Both the position numbers and the translations under genes were made by a program. A stretch of DNA of 64,000 nucleotides from Microvirga terrae (GTDB lineage: Bacteria; Pseudomonadota; Alphaproteobacteria; Rhizobiales; Beijerinckiaceae). Under the pieces are notes generated by a model that was not told where the DNA came from, searched no databases, and worked only from the letters and a program-made list of their open reading frames with translations. The stretch lies in contig NZ_CP102845.1 of NCBI RefSeq assembly GCF_013307435.2, forward strand, positions 124,001-188,000. The letters run 5' to 3'. This document shows positions 18,146-26,560 of the stretch, in pieces (the first letter of the stretch is position 1; every line of letters starts with the position of its first letter).

Positions 18146-18784
18146 CTAGTTCGTGGCCGGCCGCTGCTGGGGCTTCGGCTTGGGTGCGGGAGAGGCTCCG
18201 CCGCCGGCACCGGTCGGAGCCGGTCCGCCCTGGCCGGGCACGAACAGCGCCCTCACGCGGCCGCCGGGCGTCGTTTCGATGTTCGCCACGCCGGTATTGA
18301 TGTCGTAGAGCACCCGCTCGCCCTTGGTGACGTTGGGTCCGTCGCTCAGGGTCGCGTTGCCGGTCAGCATGATCTTGTTGGAGCCCCGGTCGAAGGTGGC
18401 GTTCTCGCCGGTCGCCACCTGGGTGCGCGACACGATGGTGACCGGGCCCTTGCAGTCGATCTTCTTGATCGCGCTGTCGTCCGCCGTCTGCGTGGACGGA
18501 GCCGCCTGCCCGCCGTTCTGGTCCCGCTGCTCGTAGAATACGGTCATGATCGTGCACTTCATGGTGCTCTCGCCCTGAACCGCCACCACGTCCCCGGTGA
18601 AGACCGCGCGGCCCTCCTTGTCGAAGACGTCGAGCTTGTTGGCGTCGATCTTGATCGGCTCCTTGCTGGAGCCGAAATTGCCGAAGCCGACGGCCCGCTC
18701 CTTGCTGGCCTGGGCAAAGGCCACGTCAAGGGGAGCCGGAAAGAGGAGCCCGAGAGCCAGGGCGGCGCGTGTGAAACTCATCAT
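18146..18784 (-). CDS. lptA: LPS transport periplasmic protein LptA
   Basis: A 212-residue protein with signal peptide (cleavage near DVAFAQA, residue about 25) and an OstA/LptA beta-jellyroll core: IKIDANKLDVFDKEGRAVFTGDVVAVQG at the start and NKIMLTGNATLSDGPN later. LptA oligomers form the periplasmic bridge that carries LPS to the outer membrane. The C-terminal 30 residues are Pro/Ala/Gly-rich (PAPKPKPQQRPATN) and low complexity. The ATG at 18784 overlaps the lptC stop (ATGA), so the two are coupled. An intrinsic terminator follows directly. Confidence 0.9.
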   Translation of the reverse strand: MMSFTRAALALGLLFPAPLDVAFAQASKERAVGFGNFGSSKEPIKIDANKLDVFDKEGRAVFTGDVVAVQGESTMKCTIMTVFYEQRDQNGGQAAPSTQTADDSAIKKIDCKGPVTIVSRTQVATGENATFDRGSNKIMLTGNATLSDGPNVTKGERVLYDINTGVANIETTPGGRVRALFVPGQGGPAPTGAGGGASPAPKPKPQQRPATN

Positions 18785-19590
18785 GGACGGATACTTGTCT
18801 GTTGGGGTGCAGGCGCCGCGGAGCCTGTGCCGGCGGCTTCCGGGGAGGATGGAGTGGAGCCAGTGGAGGGCTGAATGACGGTGCGGACGCGGCCCTTGAA
18901 GCTCATGACCTTGCCGTTGTCCGAAACATCGAGGCCTTCGGCCTCGATGGTGCCGCTGCCGAAGGCCACGGTGACCGGATCGTTGGACACCACCGCGCCG
19001 GCCTTGAACCGCACGAACGCCGTCCGGAGCTTGACCTCGTGACCGCCATCCGTGGTGACCACGATGTTGTCGCGCAGCCTCATCTGCTCCTTCTTGGTGT
19101 CGAGGACGCCGGAATCGGCCTGAAGCCTTGCGACACTGCCGCGCTCGTCGGTCACGATGCGGGCTTTGAGGTCCTTGAGCTGGACGAGATCGGGCTTGCG
19201 TACATCCTGGGTGGCGGCGCTGGCCGTCACCTCGTAGGGGCGGTTGTCGTTCTTGAAGCCGTTCAGCTTCGGGCTCTCCATGGTGACGTGGGTGCCGCTC
19301 ACCCCGATGGAGCCGAAGCTCAGGTTCTCGATCTGCCGGAACGGGTTGTAATAGGCCACGACGCCGACACCCGCCATGCCCAGCAGGGAGCCGAGCGGAA
19401 TGGCGATCTTGGCGAAGCGGACCCAGTGGGAATGGCGACGGGCCTTGGTGAAGGCGCGCGATCGCACGGCCGGCCTCGAGGCCGGGCCGTCCCGCATGGA
19501 GGAGCCCTGAATTCCCGCCACTGTCGTCAACCCCTTCCGTCCTGATCCCTGGCGCGTGGCCATCGGCACGGCGCCATGCCGGAGCGGCAT
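18781..19590 (-). CDS. lptC: LPS export protein LptC
   Basis: Single-span inner-membrane protein. A basic segment (KARRHSHWVRFAK) leads into the membrane helix IAIPLGSLLGMAGVGVVAYYNP, then the periplasmic LptC fold (SFGSIGVSGTHVTMESPKLNGF, YEVTASAATQDV, LKARI). The C-terminal 30 residues are Pro/Ser-rich. LptC links the LptB2FG ATPase to LptA. Start is uncertain among ATG 19590, 19563 and 19497; none has a strong Shine-Dalgarno. Stop overlaps the lptA start. Confidence 0.88.
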   Translation of the reverse strand: MPLRHGAVPMATRQGSGRKGLTTVAGIQGSSMRDGPASRPAVRSRAFTKARRHSHWVRFAKIAIPLGSLLGMAGVGVVAYYNPFRQIENLSFGSIGVSGTHVTMESPKLNGFKNDNRPYEVTASAATQDVRKPDLVQLKDLKARIVTDERGSVARLQADSGVLDTKKEQMRLRDNIVVTTDGGHEVKLRTAFVRFKAGAVVSNDPVTVAFGSGTIEAEGLDVSDNGKVMSFKGRVRTVIQPSTGSTPSSPEAAGTGSAAPAPQQTSIRP

Positions 19591-19640
19591 GGCGATGTTA
19601 TGACGGATATGGGGTTTATGCGGGAAAGTTTAAGCGCGCG

Positions 19641-20255
19641 TCAAGAATGGGCGAAAATATCCGTCTCCGGCCAGCCGAGCAGGTCGAGCTGGGCCCGGGT
19701 CGGCAGGAAGCTGAAGCACTGGTGGGCGATGCCGAGCCTGTTCTCGCGCTCCAGCAGACGATCGAGCTTGTCCTTGAGGGCATGCAGATGCAGAACGTCG
19801 GACGCCGCGTAGTCGAGCTGGGCCGGGGTGAGGGTCTCGGCGCCCCAATCGGAGGATTGCTGCTGCTTCGACAGCTCGACCCCGAGCTGCTCGCGCGCCA
19901 GCTCCTTGAGGCCGTGGCGGTCGGTGTAGGTGCGCACGAGCCGCGAGGCGACCTTGGTGCAGTAGATCGGCCGCGGCATGACGCCGAAGGCATGGAAGAT
20001 CACCGCCAGGTCGAAGCGGGCGTAATGGAAGATCTTCAGCACGCTCTCGTCGGACAGGACGCGGATCAGGTTCTCCGGCAAAGGTCCGTCCTTGAGGATC
20101 TGCACCACGTCGGCCGTGCCGTCGCCGGTGGAGATCTGCACCACGCAGAGCCGGTCGCGATGCGGATTGAGACCGAGCGTCTCGGTGTCGATGGCGATGG
20201 CCGGACCGGGCTTGTAGCCGGCCGGCAGGTCGCCGCGATGGAAGCGTACTGTCAT
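19641..20255 (-). CDS. Ribonuclease D-type 3'-5' exonuclease
   Basis: A 204-residue protein consisting of only the DEDDy exonuclease domain: AIDTETLGL (Asp and Glu of motif I), FHYARFDLAVI (motif II) and YAASDVLHLHAL (motif III with Tyr and Asp). The HRDC domains of full-length RNase D are missing, as is normal for the short alphaproteobacterial form next to the lpt genes. Expected role is 3' trimming of structured RNA in the cytoplasm. It lies 50 bp upstream of lptC on the same strand and may share its transcript. Confidence 0.88.
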   Translation of the reverse strand: MTVRFHRGDLPAGYKPGPAIAIDTETLGLNPHRDRLCVVQISTGDGTADVVQILKDGPLPENLIRVLSDESVLKIFHYARFDLAVIFHAFGVMPRPIYCTKVASRLVRTYTDRHGLKELAREQLGVELSKQQQSSDWGAETLTPAQLDYAASDVLHLHALKDKLDRLLERENRLGIAHQCFSFLPTRAQLDLLGWPETDIFAHS

Positions 20256-20370
20256 GGAACATCCGTATTGCGCAGACCATCCGTCTAACCCGTCTCGACG
20301 ATGGCTTCAACGGATGTCCGGCGGGCGGAGCCTCGAACCCCTGTCCGTCGCGCTTCGGAAACAGGTCCTA

Positions 20371-20500
20371 GCGCATCGTGCGGACCCAGAGGGCCGCGTC
20401 AGCGAAAAGTGGATCCGGTTTTCCGCATGAACGATGCGCTCGTCAAAGAGGTGGGAGCATCGGACCCAAAAGTGGGCCCACTTTTGGGTCCGATGCTCTA
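20371..20500. repeat. Repeat A, full copy with a perfect 42-bp palindrome
   Basis: Left half is gcgcatcgtgcggaccc, then aaaagtggatccggttttcc, gatgcgct. Right half (20456-20497) is a perfect inverted repeat with 21-base arms starting agcatcggacccaaaagtgg. The TAG at its right edge is the stop codon of the receiver-domain gene on the minus strand. It also carries an intact copy of the site used by the IS110 element (minus strand, TCCGATGCTCTAGG). Confidence 0.85.
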
Positions 20501-20887
20501 GGACACGATGATCTCGTTGTCGCCGGGGCCGATCAGCTGACCCAGCACGCCTATAAGGGTTTCCCGGCTGACGGGCTTTTCGAGCCAGGGCACGTTCCGC
20601 AGCTCCGGCGGGCAGTCGGCTTTCGCCGGCAGGCCGGAATAGACCGTGAAGGGCACGCCCCGGTTCCTCAGGGCACGGGCGATCTCAAGCGAGGTGCCGT
20701 CCTTGATCATGATGTCCAGGATGGCGATGTCCGGCGCGTCGCTCTCGAGCCATTTCAGGGCGTCGACATTGCTCATGAACACCCCGGCGACCGCGAAGCC
20801 GGCATCCTCGAGAAAGGCCTCGAGCGACATACCGATCAACGCCTGGTCTTCGACAATCATGCAGCGCGTCTGAGTCATGGCGTCCAT
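20498..20887 (-). CDS. Receiver-only response regulator
   Basis: A 129-residue (or 126 from ATG 20878) single receiver domain. It has MIVEDQALIGMSLEAFLEDAGF (acidic pair DE replaced by ED), the phospho-acceptor aspartate in IAILDIMIKDG (about residue 58), a Thr/Ser in FTVYSGLP and the lysine in WLEKPVS. No output domain is present, so it acts by protein contact or as a phosphate sink, as in PhyR- or Sma0114-type stress circuits. It is divergent from the ECF sigma factor gene. The TAG stop is the first triplet of a repeat A copy, so the original C-terminus may have been different. Confidence 0.85.
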   Translation of the reverse strand: MDAMTQTRCMIVEDQALIGMSLEAFLEDAGFAVAGVFMSNVDALKWLESDAPDIAILDIMIKDGTSLEIARALRNRGVPFTVYSGLPAKADCPPELRNVPWLEKPVSRETLIGVLGQLIGPGDNEIIVS

Positions 20888-21267
20888 TGTCCGTTTCGGG
20901 CCGGGGAGCAGGCTCCGTCGATCGCATGGGCAGAGGAGCCGGGCGACGAATGATCGGCAGCGCATCCCTCTTGCGCCTTGTCTACGATGGCCCGGAGTCC
21001 GCTTCATTGATGCATGTGAATCTTGGCTGCAGAACCGGCTTTCCAAGGACAAGCTTATACCAAAGAGCCGCCATGAGCCGCCGGTGCTGCGGCGCGCACA
21101 CTTTCGTGAAGACCGACAGGACGGGAATATTCTCCCTTGCCCGTTGGCCCGTGCTAAAGCCAAGCTTGAAGGCAGACATCACAAAGAGCGGCAGGCTTCG
21201 CATAGGTTAATGCGGCAGCCCGCCGGGGAGGGTCTTCTTACAGGTCCGAATTTGAGGAGTTGGAAGA
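20888..21267. other. Divergent intergenic region, no gene seen
   Basis: 380 bp between the receiver gene and the ECF sigma gene. I looked for a NepR-like anti-sigma gene on both strands and for a GGAAC/GTT-type ECF promoter at normal spacing and found neither. Lower-GC stretches around 21040-21130 are plausible promoter territory. Confidence 0.5.
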
Positions 21268-21819
21268 GTGTCGGTCGAAAACTCCCTGAAGCAGCAGATG
21301 CTCAATGCCACTCCCCATCTGCGGGCCTTCGCAATATCCCTGTCCGGCAGCGTCGACAGGGCCGATGATCTGGTCCAGAGCACGCTTCTCAAGGGCCTGA
21401 GCAATCTCGACAAGTTCCAGCCCGGCACCAGCATGCAGGCTTGGCTCTTCACGATCCTGCGCAACGATTTTCTCACTCAGACCCGTCGGAACAAGCGCGA
21501 GGTGGAGGATCCGGAGGGATCCTGGGCCGAGAAGGTCGCCGTGATGCCCGAGCAGGGCGCGCGGCTCGATTTCACCGACATGCTGAAAGCCTTGGGCAAG
21601 CTCCCGGTCGACCAGCGCGAGGCGCTTCTGCTCGTCGGCGCGGAGGGTTTGTCCTACGAGGAGGCGGCGCGGATCTGCGGCACCAACATCGGAACCATCA
21701 AGAGCCGGATCAACCGCGCCCGCAACCGCCTCGTGGAGATGCTGAAATTCGACGCCGAGGACGATCTCGGCCCCGACGATCTCGTGAAGGCGGCGCTGTT
21801 CATGCATGCGTCGCTCTGA
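21268..21819 (+). CDS. ECF-type RNA polymerase sigma factor (EcfG/RpoE-like)
   Basis: A 183-residue group 4 sigma factor. Region 2 is HLRAFAISLSGSVDRADDLVQSTLLKGL with SMQAWLFTILRNDFL, and region 4 is LPVDQREALLLVGAEGLSYEEAARICGTNIGTIKSRINRARNRL. The start is the GTG at 21268 with gaggag about 10 bases upstream. The closest family by eye is the Hyphomicrobiales RpoE/EcfG group that runs general stress response, but there is no phyR or nepR gene beside it. The neighbouring receiver-only regulator and Hsp20 genes point to stress control. Subgroup is inference. Confidence 0.85.
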   Translation: MSVENSLKQQMLNATPHLRAFAISLSGSVDRADDLVQSTLLKGLSNLDKFQPGTSMQAWLFTILRNDFLTQTRRNKREVEDPEGSWAEKVAVMPEQGARLDFTDMLKALGKLPVDQREALLLVGAEGLSYEEAARICGTNIGTIKSRINRARNRLVEMLKFDAEDDLGPDDLVKAALFMHASL

Positions 21820-21849
21820 CCCGAGCGACGGATCGGTATGACGGAACCA

Positions 21850-21877
21850 GGGAGCGCCCGGCCCGTCCGGGCGCTCC
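21850..21877. terminator. Hairpin between convergent sigma and Hsp20 genes
   Basis: Twelve-base arms gggagcgcccgg / ccgggcgctccc around a short cccgt-type loop. It lies between two converging stops and could end transcription from both sides. No T-run follows, so it is a weak call. Confidence 0.5.
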
Positions 21878-21887
21878 CAATCCGTGA

Positions 21888-22403
21888 TCAATGCTTGGTT
21901 TCGTCGCCCGCGCGGTTGATCGCGATGCGTTTCACCTCCGGGCGAGTCTCGGCCGCCTTGGGCAGAGTGACGGTGAGAACGCCGTTCCTGAAGCTGGCGT
22001 CGATCTTGTCCTCCTCGACCTCCCAGGCCAGCGGGATGCGGCGCTCGAAGCGGCCGTAGTGCCGCTCGCTGAACGCGCGCTCCTTGTCGTCGATCGCGGA
22101 TTTCTTCTCGCCCCGGATGGTGAGGACGCCGTCGCCCATCAGGACCTCCACATCCTTGTCCTCAAGGCCCGGAAGCTCCGCCGAGATGCGGACATCCTTG
22201 TCGTTGTCGACGACTTCCACATGTGGCCAGGTCGCCATCCGGTTCATGCTGCCGAGCGGCGCCATGTCGAAGCCGCGGAAAACGTCGTCGAAGAGCCGGT
22301 TCATCTCGCGATGCAGGGTCATGAAGGGATCGGCCTCGTCGCGATAGCGGCTCGGGGTCGTCTGCTGGTTGCGACCCCAGGGAATGAGATCGCGCATGTT
22401 CAT
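21888..22403 (-). CDS. Hsp20 small heat-shock protein (class B-like)
   Basis: A 171-residue alpha-crystallin-domain protein: N-terminal region MNMRDLIPWGR with LHREMNRLFDDVFRGF, then VEVVDNDKDVRISAELPGLEDKDVEV, GVLTIRGEKKS and the closing FRNGVLTVTLPK motif before a C-terminal VKRIAI (the I-x-I type anchor). It prevents aggregation of unfolding proteins. A strong aaaggaggatgac ribosome site precedes the ATG at 22403. It lies 75 bp downstream of a second Hsp20 gene on the same strand and probably shares its heat-induced transcript. Confidence 0.92.
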   Translation of the reverse strand: MNMRDLIPWGRNQQTTPSRYRDEADPFMTLHREMNRLFDDVFRGFDMAPLGSMNRMATWPHVEVVDNDKDVRISAELPGLEDKDVEVLMGDGVLTIRGEKKSAIDDKERAFSERHYGRFERRIPLAWEVEEDKIDASFRNGVLTVTLPKAAETRPEVKRIAINRAGDETKH

Positions 22404-22478
22404 GGTGTCATCCTCCTTTCGCTCAGATGGTGCGGCAGCGCCAGTGCTGAACCGGCGCTGCCTGTGGCACGGCCCCTG

Positions 22479-22961
22479 TCAGGCGGCCTTGCCGTGCTCG
22501 ATCTGCTGCGGCGGCCGGCCAGCCGGTGCCGCGTCGGCGCCGGCATTGATCTCGATCCGGCGCGGTTTGAGCGCTTCGGGCACTTCGCGCTTCAGATCGA
22601 CCGTGAGCAGGCCGTTCTCGAGGTGCGCATCCGTGACCTTCACATGGTCGGCGAGGTTGAAGGTCTGCTTGAAGGCGCGGGTCGCGATGCCGCGATGCAG
22701 ATATTGCCGACCTTCTTCGGAGCCCTTCTTCTGACCGGCCACCAGGAGCTGGCTCTCCTTCTGGGTGAGTTCGATCTCGTCCGGAGCGAAGCCCGCGATG
22801 GCCATCGTGATCACATACTGGTCCTCGCCCACCTTCTCGATGTTGTAGGGCGGCCAGTTGGTCATGGGCTCGATCTGGGACGATTGATCGAGCATGTCGA
22901 ACAGGCGGTCGAAGCCGACCGTCGAACGGTACAGGGGAGAGAAGTCGAAGGCTGTTCTCAT
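22479..22961 (-). CDS. Hsp20 small heat-shock protein, IbpA-type (class A)
   Basis: A 160-residue protein starting MRTAFDFSPLYRSTVGFDRLFDMLD, the classic IbpA/HspA N-terminus, with the alpha-crystallin core YNIEKVGEDQYVITMAIAGF, a GIATRAFKQTFNLADHV segment and LENGLLTVDLKREVPE. The ATG at 22961 is preferred over 22967 because ggagg lies 8 bases ahead of it. Upstream sequence has the features of a ROSE RNA thermometer and an RpoH-like promoter. First gene of a two-gene Hsp20 operon. Confidence 0.92.
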   Translation of the reverse strand: MRTAFDFSPLYRSTVGFDRLFDMLDQSSQIEPMTNWPPYNIEKVGEDQYVITMAIAGFAPDEIELTQKESQLLVAGQKKGSEEGRQYLHRGIATRAFKQTFNLADHVKVTDAHLENGLLTVDLKREVPEALKPRRIEINAGADAAPAGRPPQQIEHGKAA

Positions 22962-23048
22962 CACCATATCCTCCATTGAGCAACATGGACGTGAGAGCGC
23001 CGGACACCCGCCGGCGCCCGTAATGCCAAGCCTCTGAAAGGCCTCGGC
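22962..23048 (-). promoter_or_regulatory. ROSE-type RNA thermometer in the Hsp20 leader
   Basis: Just before the start, the minus strand reads TTGCTCAATGGAGGAT. The TTGCT can pair with the AGGA of the Shine-Dalgarno, which is the conserved last hairpin of ROSE elements in rhizobial small heat-shock genes. The leader from the predicted promoter to the start is about 85 nt, in the normal ROSE range, and contains further hairpin-forming stretches (gccggcgggtgtccggc). Confidence 0.75.
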
Positions 23049-23054
23049 AATATT

Positions 23055-23085
23055 GATGGTAGGAACGCTTTTTTCTGATTTCAAG
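23055..23085 (-). promoter_or_regulatory. RpoH (sigma-32)-like promoter for the Hsp20 operon
   Basis: Minus strand CTTGAA at 23085-23080, then CCTACCAT at 23063-23056, with 18 bases between CTTG and CCTACC. This resembles the alphaproteobacterial RpoH consensus (CTTG, 17-18 bases, CYTAT). It lies just upstream of the ROSE leader. Confidence 0.55.
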
Positions 23086-23195
23086 AGGGCTCCGAACGCC
23101 CGAGCGGCATCGCTCGCATCGTCTCCTGAAACCCGCTGGCCATCGGGGCCGTATCCCCTTAGCATCGGGTCGCTTCGACCAAGGACAGACCGACC

Positions 23196-23360
23196 ATGCT
23201 CCGCATTCTCTCCCTTACCGTCCTGACAGCCTTCGCCACCCCGTCCCCGGCGGCGGATATCTCCCGCGACGAGACGACCATCGCCCAGCAGCAGCAGGCT
23301 CCTCAGCAGACCCCGAAGCGGGACTGCGAGCGAAAGCGGGATGAAGGCGTGAGCTCCTAG
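23196..23360 (+). CDS. Small secreted peptide candidate, possibly altered by repeat/IS insertion
   Basis: A 54-residue reading frame. It begins MLRILSLTVLTAFATPSPAA, which looks like a short signal peptide, then a Gln-rich stretch (AQQQQAPQQ) and a charged tail with one cysteine (KRDCERKRDEG). The TAG stop is exactly the CTAG at the left edge of the IS110/repeat A insertion, so the natural C-terminus may have been changed. An aagga lies about 17 bases before the ATG, farther than ideal. No family recognised. Confidence 0.4.
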   Translation: MLRILSLTVLTAFATPSPAADISRDETTIAQQQQAPQQTPKRDCERKRDEGVSS

Positions 23361-23374
23361 AGTATCCGTATTGA

Positions 23375-24490
<1,116 letters not shown>

Positions 24491-24528
24491 TCATCTTGCT
24501 CGATCAGGACGCGAAAATCATAAGACAA

Positions 24529-24685
24529 GCATCGGACGGACCCAGAGAGCCGCGTCAGCGGAAAGTGGATCCGGTTTTCGCTGACGCGGCCCTTCGGGTC
24601 CGTTCTGACCGATGCTCTCATTCAAGACGAAAGCATCGGGTGGATCCCAAAAGCGCAAGTCCACTTTCGGGTCCGAGGCTTTAGA
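24529..24685. repeat. Repeat A, copy flanking IS110 copy 1
   Basis: Begins with the agcatcggac left behind on the right side of the IS. It continues with cggacccagagagccgcgtc, aaagtggatccggttttcgc and a mirrored second half ending gtccgaggctttagagc. The TAA stop of the BrkB-like gene (24683-24681) lies in its right edge. Confidence 0.8.
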
Positions 24686-25610
24686 GCGGCGCGACGGACA
24701 GCGGCTCTCCGTCCTGGGATGCGGACACCGGTTTGCGCGCCCCCTCACCGCATGTCCTCCGGCGGCGCAGCGCCGCGTTGAGCTCGGCCCCGAAGATGAA
24801 GATTGCCGCCGAGATCTGGAGGAAGATCAGCGCGGTCAGGATGCCCGCCAGACCCGCATAAGTGGCTTTCAGATGGGTCATGGTGGCGAGAAACTCGCCG
24901 TACAGGCTCGCTCCGACGAGCCACAGGACCAGGGTGGCCGCAATGCCCGGCACCACGTCCCGCGACTGCGGCCGGGTGTCGGGCAGCCAGAGATGGGTCG
25001 CGGCGAGGCCCGCCACCAGGATGAACGACGCCAGGCCGTAGCGCACCAGGTCGTAGGTCGGGCCGAGCCCTCTGAGATCCGGCATGTAGGACAAGGCCCA
25101 CCGCCAGATCGACGGCCACAGGACGACCAGGACCGAAGAGGCGACGAGCGCGCCCGCGCCGATCAGGATGAAGCCGATCCCGATGAGGCGCGCCTGCCAC
25201 CACGGCCGGAACCGCTCGACCCCGTAGGCCCGGCACAGGGCGACCCGCAGGCTCTCGACCCCGTTGGTGGCGACGAGCAGGGTCAGGACGATGCTGATTG
25301 TCAGGACGTTCCGGCGCGGGATCAGAACCTTGTCGGCCTCCCGGGCCAGGGGTCCGGCGACCCCTTCGGGCCAGAAGTCGAAAAGCAGATGAACGATGTG
25401 GGTCGAGATCCTCCCGGCCCCGAGGAAGGCTGCCAGCGCGGCGACGCAAATCAGGAACGGAAACAGCGCTATGACCAGGGAGAGCGCCACATGGCTCGCC
25501 ATGGCGAGGCCGTCGTTGCGCGCGAAGCGCGACCCCGCATCGGCCGTGGCGGCGAAGATGGATCGAGCGCGGGACGGAAGGGGGATCGGTCGCATCGTCG
25601 GCCTGGGCAT
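24681..25610 (-). CDS. YihY/BrkB-family inner-membrane protein
   Basis: About 309 residues with six predicted membrane helices. Landmarks of the family are the DGLAMASHVALSLVIALFPFL helix near the N-terminus, LLVATNGVESLRVALCRAYGV, and the C-terminal SLYGEFLATMTHLKATYAGLAGIL. The family was once called ribonuclease BN; it is a membrane protein of unsettled function, perhaps in transport or envelope stress. The ATG at 25610 is one of several possible starts (ATG 25595; GTG 25691 would add 27 residues). The stop comes from the edge of repeat A. Confidence 0.85.
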   Translation of the reverse strand: MPRPTMRPIPLPSRARSIFAATADAGSRFARNDGLAMASHVALSLVIALFPFLICVAALAAFLGAGRISTHIVHLLFDFWPEGVAGPLAREADKVLIPRRNVLTISIVLTLLVATNGVESLRVALCRAYGVERFRPWWQARLIGIGFILIGAGALVASSVLVVLWPSIWRWALSYMPDLRGLGPTYDLVRYGLASFILVAGLAATHLWLPDTRPQSRDVVPGIAATLVLWLVGASLYGEFLATMTHLKATYAGLAGILTALIFLQISAAIFIFGAELNAALRRRRTCGEGARKPVSASQDGEPLSVAPL

Positions 25611-25720
25611 CGTGGATCGGTGGACCGTGCGGGCGATGATGCGTGGTCCCGTTCCTTGATGCGGGCCCGGGCAGGGCATGGCAAGCCCCACGGTGTCTCA
25701 CCGGTCCGGGCCGAGGCGGC

Positions 25721-26476
25721 CTAGGCGATGCGGCTGCGGGCCTCGTTCGCGAGGCGGATGAGCATGGGGCGGACCTCGTGCGGGCCCGTCAGGGGCCTTG
25801 GGAAGGACAGGCGCAGGATCTCGTCGCCCAGGGCCAGCTGGAGGCCCTCCGGGTCGATCCCGATCAGGTGCCAGGCCCCCTCGCGGGCGCCGCAGAGCTG
25901 CGTGGCGTAGAGCGCGACCGCATCGCCGTGCTCCCCGTTCATGTGCGCGACCGCCTCGGCTTCGAAGTCGTAGAAATCGAAGAACTCGGCCATGTCGGTG
26001 AGGAGATCCTCGGCCGTCATGCGGTAGGCCCGGCCGAAGCCGCCATTGAGGCTGCCGGACGCCACCTTGAGGCGCCAGAAGCTGAAATCCGGGAAGTCGA
26101 CGTAGAGTTCGGCCTTCGGATGCTGCAGCAGATAGCGGCGGCGGATGCTTTTCGCCTCGTCCGTCTCCCGGTCGAGCCGCTCGGCCGTCGCCTGCAGGGT
26201 CAGGCGCGGATGTGCCAGCGGGTCACCCTTGCCGATGGAGGACAGGAGCAGGGAGCAGCGCGGATCGGCCTCCATCAGCCTCGTATGCAGCGAGAGCTGC
26301 GAGGTGAGAATGACGGGCGCGCCGTCCAGATCCGTTCCCACCTGGGCGAGGCTGGCGAACGGCATGCCGGTGTCGGGATCGTTGGTGGCGAGCGCGCCGG
26401 AGCGGGCGGTCCGCATGAGCTTCTTGGCGAGGGTGCGGGCCTCGTCGTCGACAGGCAGAATCGGATCCTTCGCCAT
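25721..26476 (-). CDS. HugZ-like heme utilisation / PNPOx-fold protein
   Basis: A 251-residue protein. The N-terminal split-barrel domain (AKKLMRTARSGALATNDPDTGMPFASLAQV) is of the pyridoxamine-phosphate-oxidase/HugZ type; the C-terminal DUF2470-like domain contains VAHMNGEHGDAVALYA. In the HugZ family these proteins bind or degrade heme in the cytoplasm. The ATG at 26476 follows ggagg at a spacing of 7. The adjacent hutX-like remnant supports a heme context. Whether it is a true heme oxygenase or only heme-binding cannot be said. Confidence 0.82.
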   Translation of the reverse strand: MAKDPILPVDDEARTLAKKLMRTARSGALATNDPDTGMPFASLAQVGTDLDGAPVILTSQLSLHTRLMEADPRCSLLLSSIGKGDPLAHPRLTLQATAERLDRETDEAKSIRRRYLLQHPKAELYVDFPDFSFWRLKVASGSLNGGFGRAYRMTAEDLLTDMAEFFDFYDFEAEAVAHMNGEHGDAVALYATQLCGAREGAWHLIGIDPEGLQLALGDEILRLSFPRPLTGPHEVRPMLIRLANEARSRIA

Positions 26477-26512
26477 CCCGCATCCTCCAGTTCTCGCTAT
26501 CCCGGTCATACC

Positions 26513-26560
26513 CTAGCGCATCGGAACCAAAAGTGAACACCACGTCCGATCCCGATGCTC
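26513..26560. repeat. Repeat A, short fragment
   Basis: Contains ctagcgcatcgg followed by accaaaagtgaacacc and ends near ccgatcccgatgc. It is a truncated copy that separates the HugZ-like gene from the hutX-like remnant. Confidence 0.6.

Noticed and set aside
18051..18210. lptB starting at ATG 18210 with a 97-residue extension
   Set aside because: It would overlap lptA by 65 bp and cross a strong intrinsic terminator; the extension is Pro/Ser/Arg-rich and unlike LptB.
20888..21267. nepR-like anti-sigma gene or EcfG-type promoter before the ECF sigma gene
   Set aside because: No frame on either strand resembles NepR, and no GGAAC/GTT pair at 16-17 bp spacing was seen.
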